DNA of 6,668 nt from an uncultured Lachnospiraceae bacterium (GCA_947175285.1 CAMWMM010000281.1:1-6668), one strand, 5' to 3'. Positions 1 to 6,482 are shown, counted from the first letter of the stretch. The notes: generated by a model not told the origin, from the sequence alone. Translations and numbers: made by a program.

Positions 1-4
1 ATAT

Positions 5-946
5 TTAGCATATCGTCTGCCCCTTATACAGAAAGACGGCAAACTCCGTCATACCATCCGGTTTTGTTTCAGCTTTAATGTAGGCGTTTTCATCTTCGAG
101 TATTTTCCTTGCGATGTATAAGCCCAAACCTACGCCTTCGACTTCGGCATTTGCCTTTCCGCGGTAAAAGCGTTGAAAAAGCTGATGGTACTCATTTTGA
201 GCAATGCTTATTTCGCTTTCGTTTCGCACCGCAATGCTGATGTAGTTCGTAAGGTCTGCTGCAATGATTTCTATTTTTGTTTCGGCTTTTCCGTATTTTA
301 CGGCGTTGTCCAGAATATTGAACAGGGCTTCTGTCGTCCATTTGGGATCTATCAGGGCGGCGGTCTGTGTTTCACCAAACAAAGAAATTTCCATTCCTTT
401 ATTCTCCGCTTTGACCATGACCTGATCGATGGCATGCAAAAGAACCGGTTCGACTTTCTGCTTTTCCGGTCTCAGGTGAATAATGCCCGTTTCCAGACGG
501 GAGATTTTGGAAAAACTCTCCCCCAGCCAGAAAAGCTTCTGCGCCTGTTCTTCCATACAGGACAGGAATTTTTCTCTTTCCGGCACTGTCAGGTCGTCTC
601 TTCTCAAAAAGTCAACATACAGACGGAGATTAGTAATCGGCGTATTGATTTGATGTACCAGATTGCCGATATTTTCATCAAGCTGCTTTCTGAGTTTCTG
701 CTCCCGTTCTTCATGAGAGCGCAGAATATCGTATAATTTCAAAAGCTGTCCCTGTAATTTAGATATAACAGTGTCCTCTGCAATCGGAAATTCAATCCTC
801 TCTTTTCCGCAAATCAAATCTTCTATCATATCGTTTAGCGTATCTAAAGTACCGTTTACACGGCGCGCCCAAAAAAAATATACTGCAGCTAATACAGACA
901 GATTCAGCACGCCGAACAAAATTGCCCATATCATAATATTCTTCAC
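5..946 (-). CDS. Sensor histidine kinase with one TM segment, partner of the adjacent response regulator
   Basis: Membrane histidine kinase that should autophosphorylate on His and pass the phosphate to the regulator encoded just upstream. Numbering is from the GTG at 946 (313 aa). Residues 4-26 form the only clear membrane segment; no extracellular domain follows. A charged, probably coiled-coil linker (about 60-95) leads to the H-box with His98 in the motif HQINTPI. The ATPase domain has an N-box (Asn210, Asn214), an F-box (LFQRFYRG, 256-263) and a G2-box (GVGLGL, 271-276). The usual DxGxG G1-box is replaced by RNESEI near 241-246, and the residue after the catalytic His is Gln rather than Glu or Asp. 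Start choice: GTG 946 has AAAGGA seven bases upstream. ATG 952 is too close to that site. ATG 976 would overlap the regulator by 13 bases and has no good ribosome site. It is the last gene of the operon visible here and is complete. The class is firm; the signal is unknown. Confidence 0.9.
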   Translation of the reverse strand: MKNIMIWAILFGVLNLSVLAAVYFFWARRVNGTLDTLNDMIEDLICGKERIEFPIAEDTVISKLQGQLLKLYDILRSHEEREQKLRKQLDENIGNLVHQINTPITNLRLYVDFLRRDDLTVPEREKFLSCMEEQAQKLFWLGESFSKISRLETGIIHLRPEKQKVEPVLLHAIDQVMVKAENKGMEISLFGETQTAALIDPKWTTEALFNILDNAVKYGKAETKIEIIAADLTNYISIAVRNESEISIAQNEYHQLFQRFYRGKANAEVEGVGLGLYIARKILEDENAYIKAETKPDGMTEFAVFLYKGQTIC

Positions 947-953
947 GACCATG

Positions 954-959
954 TCCTTT
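954..959 (-). promoter_or_regulatory. Ribosome binding site supporting a GTG start of the histidine kinase
   Basis: AAAGGA on the minus strand ends seven bases before GTG 946. It sits in the short gap after the regulator stop codon (964-966). It favours the GTG over ATG 952, which lies one base from it, and over ATG 976, which lies upstream of it. Confidence 0.55.
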
Positions 960-963
960 CTCT

Positions 964-1638
964 TTATCCTTCCCATTTGTAGCCGATTCCAAAAACCGTT
1001 TTGATATGCTCCGGTACTTCCGGGTTTTCCTCTATCTTCTTGCGCAGTCTGCGGATATTGACATTCAGCGTCTTTTCCTCTACATACCGCTCTTCCGCAT
1101 CCCAGATTTTATCTAACAGCATATCTCTCGTCAACACGATTCCCTTATTTTTGATAAAAAACTCTAACAGCCGTATCTCCAGTGCAGTAAGTTCCACCGG
1201 AGTTCCATGCTTTTGCAGAGATTTGCTTTCAAAATCATAAGTCAGCCCTTCGGAAATATAAAGCTGTCTTGACGTCACTTCGCTGCGCTTTAAAAGCGCT
1301 TTAATTTTCATAATAAGAACAGGCATGGAAAAGGGTTTCGTCACATAATCGTCACATCCCGCGCGAAACCCATCCAGCATATCCTCTTCTGTGTCCCGTG
1401 CCGTCAGACAGATTACCGGAACAGACTGTCCGGCAAGGATATTTTTCAAAAAATCCCTGCCGTCTCCGTCCGGCAGATTCCTGTCGAGAAGAATCAGATT
1501 CATCTTCCGGCTCAGGCTTTTCTCTGCCTCCGAAAGACTTTGCGCACTATGCGTAATATAACCCTCTTTTTTCAGTGCAAAGGCAATTCCGTCATTCAAT
1601 GCCTTATCATCTTCAATAATCAGGATATGCTGTTCCAA
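964..1638 (-). CDS. OmpR/PhoB-family response regulator
   Basis: DNA-binding response regulator of 224 aa, the normal length for the OmpR family. The receiver domain (about 3-115) carries the acidic pair Asp10/Asp11, the phosphoacceptor Asp52 in the motif LLDRNLPDGDG, Thr79 and Lys101 (motif TKPF), so all residues needed for phosphorylation and switching are present. A winged-helix Trans_reg_C domain fills about 125-222; the recognition helix is probably around 187-202 (motif TLNVNIRRLRKKI). The start codon is TTG at 1636-1638, with AGAGGGGG seven bases upstream; no ATG fits the family N-terminus (MEQHILIIEDD). It follows the permease gene after 27 bases and runs into the kinase gene, so all are probably co-transcribed. 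The likely target is the 11-bp tandem repeat at 4986-5007 in front of the operon, giving autoregulation. The target is inference from family binding habits. Confidence 0.95.
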   Translation of the reverse strand: MEQHILIIEDDKALNDGIAFALKKEGYITHSAQSLSEAEKSLSRKMNLILLDRNLPDGDGRDFLKNILAGQSVPVICLTARDTEEDMLDGFRAGCDDYVTKPFSMPVLIMKIKALLKRSEVTSRQLYISEGLTYDFESKSLQKHGTPVELTALEIRLLEFFIKNKGIVLTRDMLLDKIWDAEERYVEEKTLNVNIRRLRKKIEENPEVPEHIKTVFGIGYKWEG

Positions 1639-1645
1639 TCTTATT

Positions 1646-1653
1646 CCCCCTCT
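1646..1653 (-). promoter_or_regulatory. Ribosome binding site for the TTG start of the response regulator
   Basis: AGAGGGGG on the minus strand ends seven bases before TTG 1638. It lies in the 27-base gap after the permease stop codon and is the reason for accepting a TTG start. Confidence 0.6.
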
Positions 1654-1665
1654 ACCAGTTACAGA

Positions 1666-4230
1666 TTACACCACTTCCCGCAGCCTTTCCACAATTGATT
1701 TTCTGTTCATGGCCTTTGTCAGAATCCGCGCCATCACTGCACAAAGCAAAACCGAAAACAGCAGGAACATAAGAAACGCCTGTATAAATGCCAACAATGA
1801 AAACCCTGTAAAAATCGGAATGCCGGCCGCCAGATACGCAATAAACGTACCAAATACCGCAGCAAGTCCTACCGATATGAAAATATACCGTGCGTATTTC
1901 GTAAAAACATCCCTCTCCATCTGCTTTCCGGTCATTCCAACGGACTGCATGGCAGCATATTCGAGTTTTCTTGCCATCACATCCGTCGTCACCGTATTAA
2001 TCAGGTTGGCGATACCAATCAACCCTACGATAGCAGCCAAGAACATCCCTAAAATCGTAATTGTTTGTTTCGTCTCCATAAATTCTACGCCATACTGATA
2101 TTTTGCATCAAGCATAAGCTGTAAATTGCCGTCTGCTTCCAGAAGTTCCGCCACCTTTTCATATTGCTCTTTTCCCGCTTCCAGATTCGTGCTGCCAAAT
2201 TTTGCCGATGCATCAAAACATATACGACTTACGAGATTTTCATGGTCGGAATAAATGCTGCAAAATTCTTTATCGCTTATAATGATATTTCCCTCTTTCG
2301 TATTCGGCGTTGAGAACATACAGTTACTCGCAGCAATCGCCATAATGGTATATGTCTTTTCCACATATCGCTGCGCTGCATCATCATAAAAAGACACCGT
2401 GACTTTATCACCCGCGTGTACCTGATAGTCCATCCCCTCCGATAGCGCAAGCGTCTCATTTTTTCCACCTAATGCAAGACGTTTATATATCAAATATTCT
2501 CCTTCAGCGAATTTCTCCGGCTCTATGGCGCCCTCCAATATATCCATGTATTTTTCATCCCGGGCGAGATATTCCGGCGATACTCCGACTACGCTGACAC
2601 GATAGTTTCCCCTTTCATTTTCCGAAAACCCCGTCCTATCTTCCCCCTTTTCTATCAGGTTCTCATTAAAGGATTGCATATCCGCCGCAAGTTCTCCCTC
2701 TTTTCCGATTTCTCCGAGCGACGCCTCGTACCAATAAATGCCATTCCACACAAAAAAGTCCGGCTTGGTTCTCGCCTGATAAATCAAACTGAAATTCTCC
2801 GTAAAATCCTGTTGCTCTAACGCCGCAATCAATTCCTGACTGATTGGACGGTAAGCTTCTTCCTGCATCCATATAGCTGCCTTATGAGAAATCCGGAAAT
2901 CCGTCTCATTATACCGCTCCATCATCACATCCACATTATAACCCGCCGACAAGGTATAGACTAACAGGAATAAAATACCGCTGATTCCGAAAGAGAGTAC
3001 CGAAAAAACACCTTTCTTCTGTTTTCCGCGATATCCGGACGCTTCCACCGGAGAAATCGTGCAAGCCGCCCGAAAAGGTCTCTTTGTACTGATATATACG
3101 GTAATCCATGAAAAAGCTGCGCTTAGTACAAAAGATTCCACCGCTCCTGCCGGCTGATAGTACATAGCAATCCCTTCGGCAAAATGCGAAACAATGTTCT
3201 TTCCGGCGAACTGCCCCACACCGTATCCAATCAAACTTCCTATTGCAATGCCCCACACGGCAATCCGGTTCATCTGGTAAAAAAGCATTCTGCGAAGCTG
3301 CCCCGCCGTCATGCCGATAGTCTTTAATTCCCCAAAAAATCTGATATCGTTGACAATGGAAATGTCAAAGACATTATAGATGAAAATATATCCGCAGAAC
3401 ATAATGATAAGAACGATTAGAAAGATAAGCGCCATAACCCCTCCGTTCATATCGCTCATTTTATAACTGCTTCCGTTTCCGCCGACAAGCGTATTCACTT
3501 CATCCAATTTTTCTTCTCTGTCACGCCCCAGCTTGAAAAAAGCCAGATTATTCAGCTTGACATAAATCTGGTCATAGCCCTCCGCCAACAGCGGATTGTA
3601 GGTCTGAATAAAATCGCTCCCCGTATAGATTTCCTCGTAAATGTCACTGATATTCTTCAGCGGATTTTTATAATAACCGCATACCGTCATAGGGATAACC
3701 TGTTCTATTTCTTCCTCTTCTCCCTGTATCACCACTGTTAGAGAATACTCTGCTCCGATTTTTTCACCAAGACCCAGCCGCTCCGACATTGTATCGGACA
3801 AAAGGATTTCATTTGCCTTTTGAGGATAATTCCCTGCAATGAGTTCCACCATATTTTTATCATAATGCACTGCATCCGCAGCAAGCAAGCGAACTTCCAG
3901 ACCTGAAAATTCCCTGTTATGCAGATAGGTCGTACTGCACCTTTTCACATAAGCCGCCCAGTCAATCTGGGGAAGCTCCCTCACCTTCTCCAGAACTTCC
4001 TCATCCCCGTATATGCTGCAGCTATCCGCCCCCGGTCCGGGCGCTGCACCGAAAGAAAGTGTTACTGCTTTTGCAAAACCGATGCCGACGGTAAAAACGA
4101 CACAAATCAAAATGGTCGTCAGCGTTACCGCAAGAATAGCCATTCTGTCCCTGACCGGATGGGCTTTATAATCTTCCGCTGCCAGTTCCCTTTCCAGTCC
4201 TGCATTGGAATTTTGAAACATACCACGCAT
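1666..4230 (-). CDS. Large FtsX-type ABC transporter permease
   Basis: Integral membrane subunit of 854 aa that pairs with the ATPase encoded upstream. Residues are numbered from ATG 4230. One membrane segment near 30-54 is followed by an extracytoplasmic domain of about 210 aa. Next come three segments (about 266-288, 322-342, 363-383) forming the first FtsX unit, a fifth segment at about 409-432, a second extracytoplasmic domain of about 290 aa (433-722), and three final segments (about 723-748, 782-805, 812-836) forming the second FtsX unit. Both units have a similar cytoplasmic coupling motif: ELKTIGMTAGQL near 301-312 and EYAAMQSVGMTGKQM near 757-771. This eight-segment, two-unit plan is like LolC/MacB-type permeases joined in tandem and is unlike BceB, which has ten segments and one large loop. 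ATG 4230 starts one base after the ATPase stop and has AAAGGGGG about ten bases upstream; ATG 4269 would overlap the ATPase. Likely roles are export or extraction of a peptide, lipid or antibiotic; the substrate cannot be read from sequence. Confidence 0.93.
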   Translation of the reverse strand: MRGMFQNSNAGLERELAAEDYKAHPVRDRMAILAVTLTTILICVVFTVGIGFAKAVTLSFGAAPGPGADSCSIYGDEEVLEKVRELPQIDWAAYVKRCSTTYLHNREFSGLEVRLLAADAVHYDKNMVELIAGNYPQKANEILLSDTMSERLGLGEKIGAEYSLTVVIQGEEEEIEQVIPMTVCGYYKNPLKNISDIYEEIYTGSDFIQTYNPLLAEGYDQIYVKLNNLAFFKLGRDREEKLDEVNTLVGGNGSSYKMSDMNGGVMALIFLIVLIIMFCGYIFIYNVFDISIVNDIRFFGELKTIGMTAGQLRRMLFYQMNRIAVWGIAIGSLIGYGVGQFAGKNIVSHFAEGIAMYYQPAGAVESFVLSAAFSWITVYISTKRPFRAACTISPVEASGYRGKQKKGVFSVLSFGISGILFLLVYTLSAGYNVDVMMERYNETDFRISHKAAIWMQEEAYRPISQELIAALEQQDFTENFSLIYQARTKPDFFVWNGIYWYEASLGEIGKEGELAADMQSFNENLIEKGEDRTGFSENERGNYRVSVVGVSPEYLARDEKYMDILEGAIEPEKFAEGEYLIYKRLALGGKNETLALSEGMDYQVHAGDKVTVSFYDDAAQRYVEKTYTIMAIAASNCMFSTPNTKEGNIIISDKEFCSIYSDHENLVSRICFDASAKFGSTNLEAGKEQYEKVAELLEADGNLQLMLDAKYQYGVEFMETKQTITILGMFLAAIVGLIGIANLINTVTTDVMARKLEYAAMQSVGMTGKQMERDVFTKYARYIFISVGLAAVFGTFIAYLAAGIPIFTGFSLLAFIQAFLMFLLFSVLLCAVMARILTKAMNRKSIVERLREVV

Positions 4231-4231
4231 T

Positions 4232-4924
4232 TTACTGCCGCCCCCTTTCTCCGGTCTTATCTCCCACAATCCTGCCGTCCTCCAGATGGATAATACGGTC
4301 CGCCAACTGAGCGATTGCTTCGTTGTGCGTAATCATGACAATCGTCTGATGAAATTCTTTTCCGGTCATCTTCAAAAGTCCTGTCACTTCCGCACTCATT
4401 TTGGAATCCAGATTCCCGGTCGGTTCATCTGCGAGTAAAACCGCCGGTTTCGCCGCGAGCGCTCTTGCAATCGCCACCCTCTGCTGCTGTCCGCCGGAAA
4501 GCTGATTCGGATACCTGTCCATCTTCCCTTCGATTCCGAGCACTTCACAAATATGACCGATATATTCCTTATCCGGCTTGTTGCCGTCCAACCTGATTGG
4601 AAGCACAATGTTCTTATAAACATTCTGCACCGAGACCAGATTGTAATTCTGGAAAACAAATCCGATATTCCTGCGGCGGAATATCGTCAGTTCCTCATCC
4701 TTCATTTTCAAAATCGAATGACCGTCTATGATAACTTCCCCACTGTCCGCATAGTCCAGACCGCCTATCAGATTTAGCAACGTCGTCTTCCCGCTCCCCG
4801 ATGTTCCCACAACCGCGGTGAAGCTTCCTTTTTCAATCGAAAAACTGACGTCATCCACCGCCTTCACAATGTTTTCTCCGCTTCCGTAATATTTCTTCAA
4901 ATTTACCGCTTTTAAAATTTCCAT
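4232..4924 (-). CDS. ABC transporter ATP-binding protein, MacB/LolD type
   Basis: Cytoplasmic ATPase of 230 aa that drives the FtsX-type permease encoded next. All motifs are intact: Walker A GTSGSGKTT (40-48), Q-loop Gln92 (FVFQNYNLV), signature LSGGQQQR (142-149), Walker B ending in Asp166-Glu167 (LLADEPTGNLDS) and the switch His200 (MITHNEA). The N-terminus MEILKAVNLKKYYG is standard for the family, which fixes ATG 4924. The nearest Shine-Dalgarno match, AAAGGAG at 4938-4944, ends 13 bases before the ATG. That is longer than usual, and no better in-frame start is visible. It is the first gene of the operon, with the promoter and putative operator just upstream (4969-5007). The stop TAA and the permease ATG are separated by one base, pointing to translational coupling. 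The family often serves antimicrobial-peptide defence or lipoprotein and lipid handling; which applies here is unknown. Confidence 0.96.
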   Translation of the reverse strand: MEILKAVNLKKYYGSGENIVKAVDDVSFSIEKGSFTAVVGTSGSGKTTLLNLIGGLDYADSGEVIIDGHSILKMKDEELTIFRRRNIGFVFQNYNLVSVQNVYKNIVLPIRLDGNKPDKEYIGHICEVLGIEGKMDRYPNQLSGGQQQRVAIARALAAKPAVLLADEPTGNLDSKMSAEVTGLLKMTGKEFHQTIVMITHNEAIAQLADRIIHLEDGRIVGDKTGERGRQ

Positions 4925-4937
4925 AGAAATAGCAATG

Positions 4938-4944
4938 CTCCTTT
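4938..4944 (-). promoter_or_regulatory. Ribosome binding site at unusually long spacing for the ABC ATPase gene
   Basis: AAAGGAG on the minus strand, 13 bases before ATG 4924. The typical spacing is about 5-9 bases, so translation of the first operon gene may be inefficient or depend on local folding. Confidence 0.5.
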
Positions 4945-4968
4945 CCTGACTGTTTTATTACTTTTCTG

Positions 4969-4997
4969 ATTATAAACGGAGAATATTACATTCTGGT
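4969..4997 (-). promoter_or_regulatory. Probable promoter of the ABC/two-component operon
   Basis: A perfect TATAAT lies at 4969-4974 on the minus strand, about 45 bases before the ATPase ATG. The hexamer 17 bases further upstream (4992-4997, ACCAGA) does not resemble TTGACA, and it falls inside the tandem repeat at 4986-5007. A good -10 with a poor -35 covered by an operator is typical of promoters that need an activator. The start of transcription would be near 4961-4963, giving a leader of roughly 37-39 bases. Confidence 0.6.
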
Positions 4998-5007
4998 TAC
5001 ATTTTGG
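4986..5007 (-). promoter_or_regulatory. Putative response-regulator operator: 11-bp tandem direct repeat
   Basis: On the plus strand TTACATTCTGG (4986-4996) is followed without a gap by TTACATTTTGG (4997-5007), a 10 of 11 match. On the transcribed strand each unit reads CCARAATGTAA. OmpR/PhoB-family regulators bind head-to-tail as dimers on direct repeats with about 11-bp spacing, so this is a good candidate site for the regulator encoded in the same operon. It overlaps the -35 position, which fits activation. Binding by this regulator is inference. Confidence 0.6.
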
Positions 5008-5011
5008 ATTA

Positions 5012-5208
5012 AAATGAGCAGGCTATATAGCATTCTTGATGCGACCGTACGTGCATATTCCCTTTGGAGGCACGCTTTCGCTCCGTGAAAGGCGCAGCGG
5101 TACTAAGCTCGATAAAACCTCGCTAACTACCGGCGTCTTTCAAGGGCCTCCGCCAGGGAATATGCACAGCACGACCAACAACAGAATTGCTATACAGCCT
5201 GCTCATTT
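5012..5208. repeat. 197-base inverted-repeat element with branched tip (mobile-type repeat or structured RNA; may terminate galE)
   Basis: This fills most of the 304-base gap between galE and the ABC operon. The outer stem pairs 5012-5032 with 5188-5208: 20 of 21 Watson-Crick, and the odd pair (5025/5195) is G-U on the minus-strand RNA. After a looser stretch, 5051-5063 pairs perfectly with 5155-5167 (13 bp) and 5066-5071 with 5146-5151 (6 bp). The tip holds another stem, 5086-5095 with 5133-5142 and 5098-5102 with 5128-5132, around a 25-base loop (5103-5127). A short stretch at 5072-5085, containing GCGAAAGC on the minus strand, sits beside it. The element starts 20 bases after the galE stop. 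Its far side ends in only UUUU, so it is not a classic intrinsic terminator though it could stop galE transcripts. No ORF or target-site duplication is visible. It could be a MITE-like or REP-like dispersed repeat, or a structured RNA. Confidence 0.8.
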
Positions 5209-5228
5209 CAAATAATATAAAAAATTAG

Positions 5229-6245
5229 TTAATCTTCATATCCGTTCGGATTGTTGCTCTGCCAGTTCCAGGAATCGGCACACATATCTTTGATGCCGTA
5301 CTGCGCTTCCCAGCCAAGTTCTTTTTTTGCTTTCTCTGCATTGGAATAGCAGGTTGCGATATCGCCGGGGCGTCTGTCTTTGATGACATAAGGAATTTTT
5401 ACGCCGGTAGCTTCTTCAAAGTTCTTCACGATATCCAAAACGCTGTATCCTGTTCCCGTACCGAGGTTATAGATGCAGAGTCCGGCTTTTTCTTCAATCT
5501 TCTTCAATGCTTTCACATGACCGATTGCCAAATCTACAACATGGATATAATCACGTACACCGGTTCCGTCAGGTGTGTCATAATCGTTTCCGAATACGCC
5601 GAGTTCTTTTAACTTACCTACCGCTACCTGTGTAATGTAAGGCATCAGATTGTTCGGGATACCGTTGGGGTTCTCGCCTATCGTTCCGCTCTTGTGCGCA
5701 CCAATCGGATTAAAGTAACGAAGTAAGATTACATTCCATTCCGGGTCTGCTTTCTGCATATCGGAAAGAATCTGCTCAAGCATAGATTTTGTCCAGCCGT
5801 AAGGATTCGTACACTGTCCTTTCGGGCATTCTTCCGTAATCGGGATAATGGCGGGATCGCCGTATACGGTTGCCGAAGATGAGAAAATGATATTCTTTAC
5901 ATTATGTTTTCTCATAACATCTACAAGCGTCAATGTTCCTGCTATGTTATTCTCATAATACTCCCAAGGCTTTGCTACGGATTCACCAACCGCCTTGAGC
6001 CCTGCAAAATGAATACAGGAATCAATCTTCTCTTTGTTAAATACATCTTCTAACGCTGCTCTGTCCAGAATGTCTGCACGATAAAATTTTACCGGCTTAC
6101 CGGTGATTTTTTCTACTCTCTGCAAAGACTTTTCACTGGAATTGGAAAGATTGTCTACCACCACTACATCATAACCTGCATTTTGTAATTCTACTACTGT
6201 GTGGGAGCCGATATATCCTGCTCCGCCTGTTACTAAAATTGCCAT
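5229..6245 (-). CDS. galE: UDP-glucose 4-epimerase, possibly also active on UDP-GlcNAc
   Basis: NAD-dependent epimerase of the extended short-chain dehydrogenase family, interconverting UDP-glucose and UDP-galactose in the Leloir pathway and for glycan synthesis. It is 338 aa, the same as E. coli GalE. The NAD-binding motif [10 protein letters not shown] spans 6-15, and the catalytic triad Ser124, Tyr149 and Lys153 (motif YGWTK) falls at the E. coli positions. The region [20 protein letters not shown] (291-310) places Cys at 299, where E. coli has Tyr and human GALE has Cys307. The small residue is linked in the family to acceptance of UDP-GlcNAc/UDP-GalNAc. ATG 6245 is chosen because AAGGAGG lies seven bases upstream and the protein then starts [10 protein letters not shown]; upstream in-frame codons give a non-homologous extension. 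It has its own promoter (6291-6320) and a large inverted repeat just after its stop. The upstream gene encodes a UDP-sugar pyrophosphorylase-like enzyme, fitting UDP-sugar supply. Confidence 0.97.
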   Translation of the reverse strand: MAILVTGGAGYIGSHTVVELQNAGYDVVVVDNLSNSSEKSLQRVEKITGKPVKFYRADILDRAALEDVFNKEKIDSCIHFAGLKAVGESVAKPWEYYENNIAGTLTLVDVMRKHNVKNIIFSSSATVYGDPAIIPITEECPKGQCTNPYGWTKSMLEQILSDMQKADPEWNVILLRYFNPIGAHKSGTIGENPNGIPNNLMPYITQVAVGKLKELGVFGNDYDTPDGTGVRDYIHVVDLAIGHVKALKKIEEKAGLCIYNLGTGTGYSVLDIVKNFEEATGVKIPYVIKDRRPGDIATCYSNAEKAKKELGWEAQYGIKDMCADSWNWQSNNPNGYED

Positions 6246-6252
6246 AAGAGCG

Positions 6253-6259
6253 CCTCCTT
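6253..6259 (-). promoter_or_regulatory. Strong ribosome binding site of galE
   Basis: AAGGAGG on the minus strand with a seven-base spacer to ATG 6245. It fixes the galE start against the ATGs further upstream in the same frame. Confidence 0.8.
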
Positions 6260-6290
6260 GCTTTTCCGTTTTTCTGTTTCCTTTTATCCT

Positions 6291-6320
6291 ATTGTACCCG
6301 TATCTTTCTTTTTTCATCAA
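6291..6320 (-). promoter_or_regulatory. Probable galE promoter
   Basis: On the minus strand TTGATG (6315-6320) and TACAAT (6291-6296) are 18 bases apart, a good sigma-A pattern, with transcription expected near 6284 and a leader of about 39 bases. A perfect TTGACA also occurs at 6342-6347, but it has no convincing -10 at 16-18 bases (CATGCT is the closest), so it is a weaker alternative. This promoter starts after the hairpin cluster at 6356-6482, so that cluster would not be in the galE leader. Confidence 0.6.
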
Positions 6321-6355
6321 GCATGGAATGTTGGGCAAATCTGTCAAAATGTTAA

Positions 6356-6482
6356 ATATGAAGAGAAGTTCTAAGACTCAAACAGCAAAAGCCTGATTCT
6401 CAGGCTTGGCTGTTTCGCCAAGAACTTCTATGGTTCGCAGTGCGAACCCTCTTCATATGAAAGAATCGCTAACGCGATTCTT
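6356..6482. repeat. Branched hairpin cluster between the UDPGP-family gene and galE
   Basis: Nested inverted repeats cover 127 bases. A perfect 10-bp stem (6356-6365 with 6449-6458) closes a junction. Inside are two arms. One is a long interrupted hairpin: 6366-6372 with 6421-6427, 6380-6386 with 6409-6415, and 6389-6396 with 6400-6407 around a three-base loop. The other is a short hairpin of 7 bp (6432-6438 with 6442-6448). Next to the junction stands a separate 9-bp hairpin (6461-6469 with 6474-6482, loop TAAC), beginning 18 bases after the UDPGP-family stop. That hairpin is followed on the minus strand only by UCAUAU, so it is at best a weak terminator. No coding sequence or terminal duplication is seen. 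A dispersed intergenic repeat or a structured 3' RNA are the main options. Confidence 0.75.

Noticed and set aside
173..736. Plus-strand open frame of 187 codons within the kinase gene
   Set aside because: It is the antisense of a clear histidine kinase with all main boxes, has no recognisable domain and no convincing ribosome site.
3919..4293. Plus-strand open frame across the ATPase-permease junction
   Set aside because: It overlaps two well-supported minus-strand genes and its translation shows no family features.
1666..4924. BceAB-type bacitracin transporter
   Set aside because: The permease is longer and has two FtsX units with two large extracytoplasmic domains, not the ten-segment single-loop BceB plan.
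5012..5208. Simple intrinsic terminator of galE
   Set aside because: The structure is far longer than a terminator and is followed by only four U residues. Termination may still occur, but that does not explain the element.
5008..5212. Transposon-like insertion with target-site duplication
   Set aside because: The bases on the two sides (GGATTA on the left, CAAATAA on the right) show no convincing duplication, so insertion is not demonstrated.
6342..6370. TTGACA at 6342-6347 as the main galE -35
   Set aside because: No acceptable -10 lies 16-18 bases downstream; TTGATG/TACAAT at 6291-6320 is a better pair.
5012..6482. galE as the cargo of a composite mobile element bounded by the two hairpin elements
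   Set aside because: The two elements do not share sequence, and there is no transposase or matching ends.
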